From the NCBI GenBank assembly GCA_014584705.1, contig JACTMJ010000004.1:124001-188000 (forward strand): a stretch of DNA of 64,000 nt. The letters are read 5' to 3'. Shown one piece after another: positions 36,527-46,200 of the stretch (the first letter of the stretch is position 1; each line of letters begins with the position of its first letter). The notes below the pieces were generated by a model that was given only the letters and a program-made list of their open reading frames with translations, did no database searches and was not told where the DNA came from. A program made the translations under genes and the position numbers. This DNA is from Acidobacteriota bacterium (GTDB lineage: Bacteria; Acidobacteriota; Terriglobia; Bryobacterales; Bryobacteraceae).

Positions 36527-36547
36527 CCGGAGCGCTAAGCGCTTCGG
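36527..36547. repeat. 9-bp hairpin with one G-T pair
   Basis: CCGGAGCGC (36527-36535), loop TAA, GCGCTTCGG (36539-36547); nine pairs including one wobble pair. It is the last of the series of hairpins in this region. Confidence 0.5.
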
Positions 36548-36817
36548 ACGGTTGCAGTTGGCGGCGTGCGGAAAAATTTGCGGTATCGGTGACTGCCGCC
36601 TGTGGTTTGCACGTTTTTTGTCTTTTTGGCCTTCCCCGAAGGGCCGGAAAAGGGAGCGGGGAACTGGTGCAGCGGGGAGGAACTCCGCGCGCTTGTACCA
36701 CGGGCGGGAAGGGGGAATCTTCGAGCGGGCGTGGGTTGTCATGGTAATGTGAGTTGCTTGGGGGAATTTGCGCGCATCGCGGCCCTCCCATGTGGAAAGG
36801 TATAGAATTTTCGCTTC

Positions 36818-37636
36818 ATGTCCGAGCAAAGACCCCTACAAATTATCGTTTTTGGCGCGCACCCCGACGATTGCGAAGGCTATGCGGGCGGAACCGCCGC
36901 GCTGTTCGCGCAACTGGGCCACGAGGTGACGTTCGTCAACCTGACCAACGGGGATGCCGGTCATCATTTGCTAAAGGGGGAGGAACTTGCGGGAATTCGC
37001 GCGGCGGAATCCGAGGCGGCGAAGGCGATTCTTGGCTTAACGAGGTACGTGACGCTTGACAATCATGACGGAGAGCTCATGCCATCCCTGCAACTGCGGC
37101 AGGAGATCGTCCGCCTCATTCGGAACTACGGAGCGGATCTTGTGCTCAGTCACCGCCCGTTCGATTATCACCCGGACCACCGCTACGGCGGAATCGCCGT
37201 TCAGGATGCCGCCTACCTGGTGATGGTGCCGAATATCTGTCCCGAGACTCCGGTGCTGCGGCGCAATCCGGTGTTTCTCTACATGCAGGATGCTTTCCGC
37301 AAGCCCTACCCTTTTGAGCCGCACGTTGCGGTGAGCATCGATGCCGTGTGGGAGACCAAACTCGCCGCCATGGCGGCGCATCAGTCTCAGTTCGGCGAAT
37401 GGCTACCCTGGGTGGACGACTACGCGTCCGAATTGCCCGCGGACCCGAAGGCGGCTGCAAGAATCGCGGCGCAGCGCTATGTGTTTCCCATTACCGGTTC
37501 GGTCCGTGACGTCCTGACGGAACACTACGGGGAGGCTGGCGAAACCGTGGTCCATGCGGAAGCGTTCGAAATCTGCGAGTATGGGCGGCAACCCAGCCCC
37601 GCGGAGATTCGTAAGCTCTTCCCGATGCTTCCCTGA
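36818..37636 (+). CDS. PIG-L family (LmbE-like) zinc deacetylase
   Basis: This 272-aa enzyme has intact PIG-L motifs: AHPDD at residues 14-18 (zinc ligands His15 and Asp18, catalytic base Asp17) and YHPDHR at 117-122 with the third zinc ligand. FVNLTNGDAGHH and NHDGEL are also family-typical. Relatives deacetylate N-acetylglucosamine-containing small molecules such as glycolipids or low-molecular-weight thiol precursors (for example bacillithiol BshB). The substrate is not evident here. There is no signal peptide. The long hairpin-rich region lies directly upstream. Confidence 0.9.
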   Translation: MSEQRPLQIIVFGAHPDDCEGYAGGTAALFAQLGHEVTFVNLTNGDAGHHLLKGEELAGIRAAESEAAKAILGLTRYVTLDNHDGELMPSLQLRQEIVRLIRNYGADLVLSHRPFDYHPDHRYGGIAVQDAAYLVMVPNICPETPVLRRNPVFLYMQDAFRKPYPFEPHVAVSIDAVWETKLAAMAAHQSQFGEWLPWVDDYASELPADPKAAARIAAQRYVFPITGSVRDVLTEHYGEAGETVVHAEAFEICEYGRQPSPAEIRKLFPMLP

Positions 37637-37670
37637 CAACCACCGCAGGGGCGGGTGCATGCCAACAGGA

Positions 37671-38090
37671 TTAGGGATTCGGCGTCGGGGCTGGTGCGGG
37701 CGCTTCCGCTGGAGGTTCCGGCGGCGGCTCCGGCTTGGGCGTGAGTTTCTCGACGACACTCAGCTTCACGGGTTGTTCAATGTAAGTGGGCGACGCCCCT
37801 GCCGTGAGCAGCATCAGAGACCAGCGCGCAAACTTGGTGTTGGGAGCGATCTCGAAGCGAATGGCCGTGTCGGTTTGCTCCAGCACCTTCAGTTCCAGGT
37901 CCTCGCCCCCGCGCGTCAAGTAAATACCCGCCACGACGGATTTTCCAAGATTGTTGCCGCTGGCGCTCACCACATCGCCGCGAAGGGCCTCGTCCTTGTC
38001 GACGGACTTGAGCATCGGCATCTTATCCTGGCCCACAAGGCTGGCCGAGAGCGCCACGGATAGAATCACGCAGGCAATCAGAATTCGCAT
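37671..38090 (-). CDS. Small secreted protein, IPT/TIG-like, function unknown
   Basis: The 139-aa protein starts with a signal peptide (ILIACVILSVALSASLVGQ). Residues 25-105 look like a single immunoglobulin-like IPT/TIG unit (MPMLKSVDKDEALRGDVVSA, SGNNLGKSVVAGIYLTRGGE, ALMLL-type strands in RWSLMLLTAG), followed by a Pro/Glu/Ala tail (PKPEPPPEPPAEAPAPAPTP). Such Pro-rich tails often span the envelope. It converges with the PIG-L gene and lies divergent from aroC. No specific role can be given. Confidence 0.72.
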   Translation of the reverse strand: MRILIACVILSVALSASLVGQDKMPMLKSVDKDEALRGDVVSASGNNLGKSVVAGIYLTRGGEDLELKVLEQTDTAIRFEIAPNTKFARWSLMLLTAGASPTYIEQPVKLSVVEKLTPKPEPPPEPPAEAPAPAPTPNP

Positions 38091-38273
38091 TGGTCCGCTA
38101 CTCCAGACTCATGCTACTCCCGAAAGGCGCACATTTCAATACTTTGCGCCCGGAATCTCCCCAACCGGTACCGGGCGCGCGGGCCACGCTCCGGGCGACC
38201 GCGCCGCGCATCCATTCCCGGCCCCCGCTTCTGGCCAACTGGCCCGTGATTCCGATACGCTAAAGAGGAGAAT

Positions 38274-39446
38274 ATGCTACGTTACGAAACCGCCGGGGAA
38301 TCGCACGGCGAATGTCTGGTTGCGACCCTCACCGGCCTGCCCGCTGGTATTCCCATCGATCTTTCGCGCATCAATCAGGAGTTATGGCGGCGGCAGCAGG
38401 GCTTCGGACGCGGCGGCCGGATGCGCATCGAGACGGATGAGGCGCACTTCGTGGCCGGGGTGCGGCATTCGAAGACGATCGGTTCACCGATCGCGATTCT
38501 GCTTGAGAACAAGGACTGGAAGAATTGGACGGATGTGCTTCCGGTAGAGGATTTTGAAGGCTCCGAGGAGAAAAAGAAACCTCTCAACCGCCCGAGGCCC
38601 GGCCATGCGGATCTGGCGGGCGTACTCAAGTACAACCTCGAAGACGCCCGCTACATTCTGGAACGCGCCAGTGCGCGGGAAACCACGGCTCGGGTTGCCG
38701 TGGGCGCGGTTTGCAAGGAGTTTCTGCGGTCCTTCGGCATTGAAGTTCTGAGCCATGTAGTGGCGGTGGGCGAGGAGCGCTTGCAGCGCAATGCGAGCTG
38801 GGAGGAACTGGTGGCCCTCCGGCAGAAAGAAAAGGTCTTGCTCAACTGCGTAGACGAGGAGACCGAGAAGCGCTTCAAACATCAGGTGGACATCGCCTAT
38901 CGCACGGGCGATACGGTCGGGGGCATCTTTGAAGTGGTGGCGCGGGGGGTGCCGGTGGGGCTTGGGTCCCATATCGCCTATGACAAGAGGCTGGATGGAC
39001 GGCTGGCCCAGGCCATTGTCTCCATGCAGGCGGTGAAGGGCGTGGAGATCGGCTTCGCGGCGGACGGCGCTTCGAGTTTCGGCTCGAAGGTGCAGGACAC
39101 GATCGGTTACAACGCCGAGGAACGCGCGTTTACAAGAGGTGCCAACCGGGCAGGCGGCATCGAAGGCGGTATGACGAACGGGCAGGATTTGCTGGTACGC
39201 GGCCTGCTGAAGCCCATTTCCACGCTGCGGCGTCCTCTGGAAAGCGTGGATCTGGTGACGCGCGAACCGGCATCCGCGGCGTATGAGCGAAGTGATGTTT
39301 GCGTGGTGCCGGCGGCGGGCGTAATCGGAGAGGCGATGGTTTCTTTCGTGCTGGCGCAGGCAATGCTCGAAAAATTCGGCGGCGATTCTCTCGGTGAGAC
39401 TTTGCGGAACTTCGAATCCTATCAAACGCAGGTTCGGAACTACTGA
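38274..39446 (+). CDS. aroC: Chorismate synthase
   Basis: The 390-aa enzyme converts 5-enolpyruvylshikimate 3-phosphate to chorismate with reduced FMN, the last shikimate step. Signatures: LRYETAGESHGECLVATLTG at the N-terminus, LWRRQQGFGRGGRM, RPRPGHADLAGVLKY, RASARETTARVAVGAV and the C-terminal GGIEGGMTNGQDLLVRGLLKP. Length matches the bacterial family. GAGGAG precedes the start. It overlaps def by one base (TGATG), beginning the operon aroC-def-fmt-argJ, an anabolic and translation-initiation cluster. Confidence 0.97.
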   Translation: MLRYETAGESHGECLVATLTGLPAGIPIDLSRINQELWRRQQGFGRGGRMRIETDEAHFVAGVRHSKTIGSPIAILLENKDWKNWTDVLPVEDFEGSEEKKKPLNRPRPGHADLAGVLKYNLEDARYILERASARETTARVAVGAVCKEFLRSFGIEVLSHVVAVGEERLQRNASWEELVALRQKEKVLLNCVDEETEKRFKHQVDIAYRTGDTVGGIFEVVARGVPVGLGSHIAYDKRLDGRLAQAIVSMQAVKGVEIGFAADGASSFGSKVQDTIGYNAEERAFTRGANRAGGIEGGMTNGQDLLVRGLLKPISTLRRPLESVDLVTREPASAAYERSDVCVVPAAGVIGEAMVSFVLAQAMLEKFGGDSLGETLRNFESYQTQVRNY

Positions 39447-39961
39447 TGCTTTACAAAGTTGTGAAATGGGGAGACCCGGTACTGGAAACGCCGGCCGCGC
39501 CCGTAACCAATTTCGGGACGCCCGAACTGCGGCAGTTAATCGAGGATATGTTCGAGACCATGTACGCCAATAAGGGCGTTGGCCTTGCCGCTCCGCAGAT
39601 TGGCCTCTCGCAGCGGCTGGCCGTAGTGGATACGAGCGCGGGGGAGGACCCCGCGATGCGCCGGGTGCTCATCAACCCGACTATCACGGTTCGCGAGGGG
39701 CGCGTCGTGGACGAAGAAGGATGCCTGAGTATTCCGGGCTTCCGGGAGAATGTGGCCCGCGCTCTGGAAGTGGTGGTGGAAGGCAAGGATGCGGAGGGAG
39801 CGGACGTGCGCCTCGAAGCGCGGGAGCTGATGTCGCGGGCGTTTCAGCACGAGATCGACCACCTCGACGGCATCCTCTTTCTGCAGCATTTGAGTCCGCT
39901 GAAGCGTGACCTGATTAAGAGAAAGATCAAGAAACTGATCAAAGCCGGCGAGTGGGAGTAG
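39446..39961 (+). CDS. def: Peptide deformylase
   Basis: The 171-aa Fe/Zn enzyme removes the N-formyl group from new proteins. All three active-site motifs are present: GVGLAAPQIGLSQR, EEGCLSIPG with the metal-binding Cys, and FQHEIDHLDGILF with the HExxH-type HEIDH. Its start overlaps the aroC stop by one base, and fmt follows 22 bp later; def-fmt adjacency is common because the two enzymes add and remove the same formyl group. Confidence 0.97.
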   Translation: MLYKVVKWGDPVLETPAAPVTNFGTPELRQLIEDMFETMYANKGVGLAAPQIGLSQRLAVVDTSAGEDPAMRRVLINPTITVREGRVVDEEGCLSIPGFRENVARALEVVVEGKDAEGADVRLEARELMSRAFQHEIDHLDGILFLQHLSPLKRDLIKRKIKKLIKAGEWE

Positions 39962-39983
39962 CGCTCGCGGCCTTCTCAAGACA

Positions 39984-40955
39984 ATGCGCCTGATCTTCAT
40001 GGGAACGCCGGATTTCGCCGTGCCCAGTCTTCGCGTGCTCGTGAAGGCCGGGCACCGGGTGAGCCGCGTCTATACGCAGCCGGACCGTCCGGCCGGGCGG
40101 GGCGGAAAGCTCACGACCAGCGCGGTGAAAGAGGCGGCCCTCGCGTTGAGTATCCCGGTGGAGCAACCCGTGAAAGTGCGCCTCCCGGAGGTGACGGAGC
40201 AATTGCGGCAGGCCGCTCCCGACGCCATTGTCGTGGTGGGCTACGGGCAAATCATTCCTCGCGCGATCATCGACATTCCCCACCTCGGCATCATTAACGT
40301 GCATGGTTCGCTTCTGCCGAAGTACCGTGGCGCCGCACCGATCCAATGGGCGGTGGCGAACGGCGAGACGCTCACGGGCGTCACGACGATGCGGATCAAT
40401 GAGGGACTCGATACCGGCGACATGCTGCTGAAAGCGGAGACGCCGATTGGCCCCGACGAAACGGCCGTGGACCTCTGGTACAGGCTTGCGGATATGGGCG
40501 CCGCGCTGCTGACAGAGACGCTTGACGGCCTGGAAAAAGGCACGATTGTGCCGGAAGCGCAGGACCACGCGGCGGCGACACTTGCGCCCATCCTCAAGCG
40601 GGAATCCGGGAGAGTGGATTGGAACCAGAGCGCCGCGACCATTTACAACCGCTACCGGGGTTTTCAGCCATGGCCCGGCGCATGGACAACGTTTCGTGGC
40701 GCGCGGCTGCAACTGAAGGAACTCGCTCTCGCACCGAAAGGCGCGAACAAGAGGGCCACACCGGGCACGCTGGTTGCCGAGGGCAAGCGCCTCTACGCCG
40801 TGGCCGGAGACGGGGCAGCGCTTGAACTCCGGCGGGTTCAGCTCGAAGGAAAAGCAGCCGTAAGCGCGGAGGCCTTTCTGAACGGAGCGCATTTGCGGGC
40901 CGGGGAGCGCCTGGGCGACGAATTAACGAGAACTGAAGAACTCTCTCCACACTGA
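39984..40955 (+). CDS. fmt: Methionyl-tRNA formyltransferase
   Basis: This 323-aa enzyme formylates initiator Met-tRNA using 10-formyltetrahydrofolate. The N-terminal MRLIFMGTPDFAVPSLRVLV, the tRNA loop QPDRPAGRGGKL, the catalytic INVHGSLLPKYRGAAPIQWA (Asn and His) and TTMRINEGLDTGDML (Asp) are all present, as is the C-terminal domain beginning YNRYRGFQPWPGAWTTF. It lies between def and argJ in the same orientation with short gaps. Confidence 0.97.
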   Translation: MRLIFMGTPDFAVPSLRVLVKAGHRVSRVYTQPDRPAGRGGKLTTSAVKEAALALSIPVEQPVKVRLPEVTEQLRQAAPDAIVVVGYGQIIPRAIIDIPHLGIINVHGSLLPKYRGAAPIQWAVANGETLTGVTTMRINEGLDTGDMLLKAETPIGPDETAVDLWYRLADMGAALLTETLDGLEKGTIVPEAQDHAAATLAPILKRESGRVDWNQSAATIYNRYRGFQPWPGAWTTFRGARLQLKELALAPKGANKRATPGTLVAEGKRLYAVAGDGAALELRRVQLEGKAAVSAEAFLNGAHLRAGERLGDELTRTEELSPH

Positions 40956-40971
40956 AGGGAAGATCCACACC

Positions 40972-42165
40972 GTGAGCAATGAACGATTGCACCTGCCGAA
41001 GGGCTATTCCTTCGCCGCTACCTACGCGGGCATCCGCAAGAAGCCGATCGACGATCTTTCGCTGATCGTGTCCGAGCCCGCCGCCAACGCGGCCGCGCTC
41101 TTCACGACGAACCGCGTGAAGGCCGCGCCGGTGCTGGTTTCGATGAAGCACCTGGCGGCATCCAAGGGGAAGGTGTGCGCGGTGGTGGTGAACGCGGGGA
41201 ACGCGAATTGCGCCACGCGCACCGGCGAAGCGGTGGCCGGGCGCACGACGTCCGCTTGCGCCGCGCTGCTCGGCGCACCGGTGGAGCAGGTGTTGCCTGC
41301 CTCAACGGGCGTCATCGGCATGGAACTCGACGCGGAGAAGATTACGGCGAACCTTCCCGCGCTGGTGGCCGCACTCTCCTCCGATTCCCTTCCCGCCGTG
41401 GCTGACGCCATTCTGACGACGGACACCTTCCGCAAGCTGCAAACCGCGCGGGTGAAACTCGCCGGGGGCACGGTGCGCATCGCCGGCATCACGAAGGGCG
41501 CGGGCATGATTCACCCGAACATGGCCACGACGCTCAGCTTCGTGATGACGGACGCCGCGATTCCGGCGGCAACACTCAAGCGTCTGCTCAAGGAAGGGGC
41601 AGACCAGAGCTACCACTGCATGTCGATCGACGGCGACACGAGCACGAACGACACACTGCTGTTGATGGCCAACGGCGCGAGCGGCGTGAAGGTGACCAAG
41701 GACGATGAGGCGGCCTTCCGCAAAGCGCTCTTCGCACTGCTGCGGGATCTCGCCAGGATGATCGCGCACGACGGCGAAGGGGCTAAGCATTTGGTGACGA
41801 TCCGCGTCCGGGGGGCGCGGAACGACGGGGATGCGCGCAGGCTGGCGCGGGCGATTGCCAACTCTCCGCTGGTGAAGACCGCCGTTGCGGGATGCGACCC
41901 CAACTGGGGGCGGATTCTCTCCGCTGCCGGCTATAGCGGCGTCGAGTTCGACCCATCGAAGGTGAGCATCCGTCTTCAGAAAACGCTGGTCTGCCGCAAC
42001 GGGTTGCTGGCTCCGTTCGAAGAGCCACCGCTGATCGCCAAACTGCGCGAACCGGAGGTGGAGATCGACTTCCAGATCTCGGGAGGCGGGACCGGCGAAT
42101 GCACGTTCTGGACCTGCGACTTCACGGAAGATTACGTGAAGATCAACGCGGACTACCGTACCTGA
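40972..42165 (+). CDS. argJ: Bifunctional ornithine acetyltransferase / N-acetylglutamate synthase
   Basis: The 397-aa protein belongs to the arginine pathway and recycles the acetyl group from N-acetylornithine to glutamate. It is a self-cleaving Ntn-type enzyme; the cleavage motif is seen as KGAGMIHPNMATTLSF with the Ala185/Thr186 scissile bond. NAGNANCATRTGEA and VLPASTGVIGMEL form the oxyanion region, and AGCDPNWGRILSAAGYSGVEF is conserved downstream. It starts at GTG 40972, 16 bp after fmt. Whether it is bifunctional or only transfers acetyl from ornithine cannot be told from sequence. Confidence 0.95.
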   Translation: MSNERLHLPKGYSFAATYAGIRKKPIDDLSLIVSEPAANAAALFTTNRVKAAPVLVSMKHLAASKGKVCAVVVNAGNANCATRTGEAVAGRTTSACAALLGAPVEQVLPASTGVIGMELDAEKITANLPALVAALSSDSLPAVADAILTTDTFRKLQTARVKLAGGTVRIAGITKGAGMIHPNMATTLSFVMTDAAIPAATLKRLLKEGADQSYHCMSIDGDTSTNDTLLLMANGASGVKVTKDDEAAFRKALFALLRDLARMIAHDGEGAKHLVTIRVRGARNDGDARRLARAIANSPLVKTAVAGCDPNWGRILSAAGYSGVEFDPSKVSIRLQKTLVCRNGLLAPFEEPPLIAKLREPEVEIDFQISGGGTGECTFWTCDFTEDYVKINADYRT

Positions 42166-42317
42166 GGGTGCGGCAAATGGCGATCCGCAAACCGATAGAA
42201 TGGGCTTTCCGGTACTGACACTTCCCGTCCGGCATCTCGCAACTCCTCTGCGAACGCCGACGGGTTGCGCGGGCGGATTGTATCCGCGCCGTCGTGACGG
42301 CAGCACGACTTTACGCC

Positions 42318-43088
42318 ATGAATGGGAACATTATCCTCGTCGTCGCGCACCCTGGGGAGGAGACTCTGGGCTGCGCGCGACTCCTGCTGCGCGAACCGGA
42401 GAAACTGCTGATCCTCCACGTGGCGGACGGCGCATCCCGGGATGAGAAAGCATTGCGCCGCGCCGGAGCCAAGAGCGTGGCGGACCTCATTCGCATCCGC
42501 AGAACGGAATTGCTCGCCGCCATGGGTGAGTTCGGGATCGGCGAGCATCAATTGCTTAGCGGCGGGTTCGCGGAGCGGGAAGTGGTACATAGCTTGCCGC
42601 GAGCCGTGGACACCGTGCTCAAACTGCTGCGCGCGGAGCGGCCGGCGGAGGTGCACACGCATCCGTTCGAGGGCGGTCATCCCGACGCCGATGCGGTCTG
42701 CTACGCCGTTCACCGCGCCGTCGAGATTCTCGAAGAAACGGGAGAGGTGCGGCCCGCCATCTTCGAATTCACCGGCTATCACGCGCGCGAGGGGCTGTTT
42801 CACAGCATCGACTTTCTCTCTCCTTACCCGATGACGCAGATTACAGTTCTCGATGAGGATGAGCGCGAGCGGAAAGAAAAGGCGCTGCGCTGTTTTCGCT
42901 CTCAGTACGACTTGTACGTGCGATTCGCGATCCGGGAAGAGCGATGGAGGAGAGCCGACCGCTATGATTTCGGAACTCGCCCCCACGAGGGCGCGCTTTA
43001 CTACGAGCTTTCCCGGAGCGGGTTCACCTGGGACGACTTTGAGAAGCTCGTTGCGAAATTGCAGCGACAACCGCCGGACTCCGTGTAG
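42318..43088 (+). CDS. PIG-L/LmbE-family protein with altered active-site motif
   Basis: This 256-aa protein has the PIG-L fold, but the first motif reads AHPGEE (residues 10-15) instead of AHPDDE: the catalytic-base Asp is replaced by Gly13 and the zinc-ligand Asp by Glu14. The second motif, HPFEGGHPDADAVCYA, keeps one His but has Ala where many relatives have the second His. FEFTGYHAREG and the C-terminal LYVRFAIREERWR belong to a recognisable PIG-L subgroup. Catalytic activity is doubtful; metal binding may persist. Start ATG 42318 is chosen because it begins the conserved strand; GTG 42294 is an alternative. Confidence 0.8.
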   Translation: MNGNIILVVAHPGEETLGCARLLLREPEKLLILHVADGASRDEKALRRAGAKSVADLIRIRRTELLAAMGEFGIGEHQLLSGGFAEREVVHSLPRAVDTVLKLLRAERPAEVHTHPFEGGHPDADAVCYAVHRAVEILEETGEVRPAIFEFTGYHAREGLFHSIDFLSPYPMTQITVLDEDERERKEKALRCFRSQYDLYVRFAIREERWRRADRYDFGTRPHEGALYYELSRSGFTWDDFEKLVAKLQRQPPDSV

Positions 43089-43102
43089 ACTGAATGGGAA
43101 AT

Positions 43103-43142
43103 AAAAAAAGCCGGGCGGCGGATGAGGAATCCACACGCCCGG
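43103..43142 (-). terminator. Rho-independent terminator of smc
   Basis: On the minus strand CCGGGCG (43136-43142) pairs with CGCCCGG (43111-43117), followed by C and a run of seven T (43103-43109). It lies 70-110 bp after the smc stop. Confidence 0.75.
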
Positions 43143-43214
43143 GTAGGCGGCCGGCAAATTGGCAGTACATTGGGACCTAGGGAGTCGTCCCCGCCGACCT
43201 AAACTTGTAACGGG

Positions 43215-46200
43215 CTACATGGTGATTCTGGCGGTGTTGCGGCTGGCCGCTACCGCCGGGATCCCTAGCCCGTTGAAATTCACGCTCACCACCTTCGAAA
43301 CGCCCGCTTCCTGCATCGTGACCCCATAAAGCGTCTGTGCTGCTTCCATGCTGCGCTTGGCGTGGGTGATCATGATGAACTGCGTCTGCTTCGCCATTTC
43401 CCGGATGAGCGAGACGTAGCGCACGACGTTCGGTTCGTCGAGCGGGGCGTCCACTTCGTCGAGAATACAGAAGGGGCTGGGCTGGTAGCGGAAGATCGCC
43501 ATCAGCAGGGAGATCGCCGTAAGCGCTTTCTCTCCACCCGAAAGCAGCAGCACGTTTTGCAAGCGCTTGCCGGGAGGCGAGGCCACAATCTCGATTCCGC
43601 TTTCGGATGCATTCTCTTCATCCGCCAGGCGCATCTCGCCCGTACCCCCGCCGAACAGCGTGCGGAAGAGCACCTTGAAGTGCTCGTTGATGGCGTGGAA
43701 GGCCTCCGTGAAGCGCTTGCGGCTTTCTTCGTCAATCTCCTTAATGGCTTTCTCGGTGTCGCGAATGGAATCGAGCAAATCCTGCCGCTGCGCGCTCAGG
43801 AACTGGTGCCGCCGTTCGGCCTCCTCGAACTCTTCGAGCGCGTTCGCGTTCACCGCGCCCAGAGCCTCCACCTTCCGCCGCAGTTCGAGATACAACTGCT
43901 CCGCCGCGGCCGCCGCTTCTTCGTCGAGAACGGTTTCACTGGCGGCTGCCAGTTCCGCAACGGGGACGCCCAGCTCCTTCACACAGGTTTCGTCGAGGAA
44001 CTTCAGTTCGGCCTGTCGCTTCACGAGATCCAGTTCGAGTTTGGTGCGCAATTCCTGCTGACCCTGCGTGCGAGAGCGCAACGTTTGCAGTGCGCCATCC
44101 TGTGCGTGCAGGCCCGTTCGCGTTGCTTCTTCCGCGGCGCTCAACTCCGCCACCCGCGCGCCGAAGTGCTCCTTCTCCTCGCCGGCGGTTTTCATTCTGG
44201 CGCTGAGCGCTTCGTTATCCTGCTTCAGGCGGGCGATTTCCCGCTGTTCATTCTCCACGCGCTGCGCCAGTTCTCCGCGCTTCCGGGTGGTCTCACGGAG
44301 GAGATTATCCGCGCGCTGAAGCGCATTGCTCTCCGAGCGCTGCCGCTCTTCGAAACCGGCCATCGAGACGCGCAACGTGGAGTGCTCTTCGCCCAGCCGC
44401 GCAACTTCCTTGCGAAGCTCGTCGATTTCCTGCCGAGCCGCCTGTGTCGATTGTTCCTGCTCCGCGCGGGCGGCGTCCTTCTCCTGCAAGCCCTTGAGTG
44501 AGGTCTCCTTGCGCGTGATGGCACCTGTCGCATCGCGCAGCAAACGCTCCATCTCCGTGCGGGCCAGTTGCAGGCGGGTGTTCGCGCGACGCTGCTCTTC
44601 GTTCAGCTTGCGCGAGTCGGCTTCAAGGGCCACTCCCTCTTTCTCTTTCGCCTGAGTTTGCCCGCGAAGGCTCTCCATCTCTTCCTGCAGAGAACCCAGC
44701 TTCGCTTCCTGGCTGCCCAGTTCGGCTTCCTTGGCGTTCAACTGCTCTCCGGTGGCGCGCAACTTGGTCTGCAATTCCTTCAACTGCCGCTTCAAGACGA
44801 GCGGCCCACTGGCGGTCTTCTTGCCTCCGCTCAGAGACCCAGCCTGGAAGCAGAGGCCCTCCGGCGTGAGGAAGAAGCAATCCGGGTAGCGGAGCGCCAG
44901 GGTCTGCGCCGCTTCCGACTGCTCCACCAGGAAGCAGCGGCCAATGCGCGGAATCAGGGCGAGCGGTAACGCGCGGATTGCCTCATTCACTTCGAGCACA
45001 TCCAGCAGACGCGCGAAGACGCCCTGCTCCGCCCCCAGTTCCGGCACCGGACAGGGCCGGCCCGTTTCCGGCGCGGCCGCCGGGTGCAGCAGAAAGGTAG
45101 CGCGGCCATCGCCCTCGCCCCGCATGAGGTTCACGCCCGTGTGCCCCTGCTCCCAACTCTCGACGAGTACGAACTCGAGTTCGTCGTGAAGGAATTCCTC
45201 GACGGCCTTTTCGTAAGCGGGTTCCACTTCCAGGTAATCCGCCAGGACGCCAAGGGGCTTCAAGCCGTTGGCGCGGCCTTTGTCCACGGCCTTGAAGAGG
45301 CGCTGGACACTCTCCGTGGAATAACTGCGATGGGAAATCAGGTCTTCGAGCGAATCTTTTCGCGCGCGGATGCGGGAGGCTTCCTGCCGAATGGCATCGA
45401 GCGCCGCGCGGGTTTGTTGCACCGTCTGCCGGCTCTGCTGCAGGAGCGCTTCGTTCTGTTTGCGCCGCTCCGCCAAGCCGCCGAGTTCCGCCTGGTGCGC
45501 CTTCATGCGCGCTTCGAGGTCAAGCTTCAACTCCGCGAGCTTGCCCGCTTCGGCGAGAGCGCCCTGCTCTTCCGCCTGATGGCGAGCCTTCTGCCGTTCG
45601 AGCCCGGCAAGATACTCTTCCACCTGCGCGAGTTGATTGCGAAGCTGATTGGCTTCGCCGAGCAGGCGAATGGATAGCTGCCGCGCGTTTTCCAGGAAGC
45701 GTTCGCGTTCCTGCAGCCGCCGCGCCAATTCCTGCCGTTCCTTATCCTTCGCGGCGAAATGCTCCCGGGCTTCGAGCAACTGCTGTTGCACTGCCTTGAG
45801 CGCCGCCTGATGCGCTTCCTTCTCCTGTTCCAGCCGCTGTACTTCCGCCCCCAGATGCTGCGCTTCCTGCGCGCCCGCGGCCACCCGCGCCGTGAGGGTA
45901 TCGGATTGCGTGGTCTGGAACTGGAGGCGGCTTTTCGCCCGGTCCCACTCCATCGTGATCTGCGAGAGCTTCTCCCGCGCCTCGGTGAGACGGGCCACCA
46001 GTTGTTCGCTGTCGCCTTGCGTCTTGCGGAAGGCATCGTCTTTTTCGGAAAGCTCCGCCTGGCAGGACGCCAGTTCCTTTGCCGCAACGCTCAACTCGAG
46101 CGCCACCCGGGCGGCCTCCCGCTCCTGGACCACGAAGCGCGCTTGCAGCGTGGCCTTGAGCGAAGTGATCATTTCGCCATGGAGTTCCTCGTAGCGCTTG

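Larger units (their letters stand above)
35950..36817. other. Hairpin-rich non-coding region
   Basis: 868 bases without a convincing gene; open frames here lack any protein-like pattern. Between 36312 and 36547 several perfect or near-perfect hairpins follow each other: 36312-36343 (14-bp arms), 36403-36468 (10-bp arms enclosing a 6-bp hairpin at 36446-36462), 36482-36496 and 36527-36547. The stretch could be a palindromic repeat element or a structured RNA. Confidence 0.55.

Noticed and set aside
36104..36829. 241-codon open frame on the minus strand in the gene-free region
   Set aside because: It runs through the hairpin cluster, has no ribosome binding site or domain pattern, and its amino-acid pattern reflects the inverted repeats.
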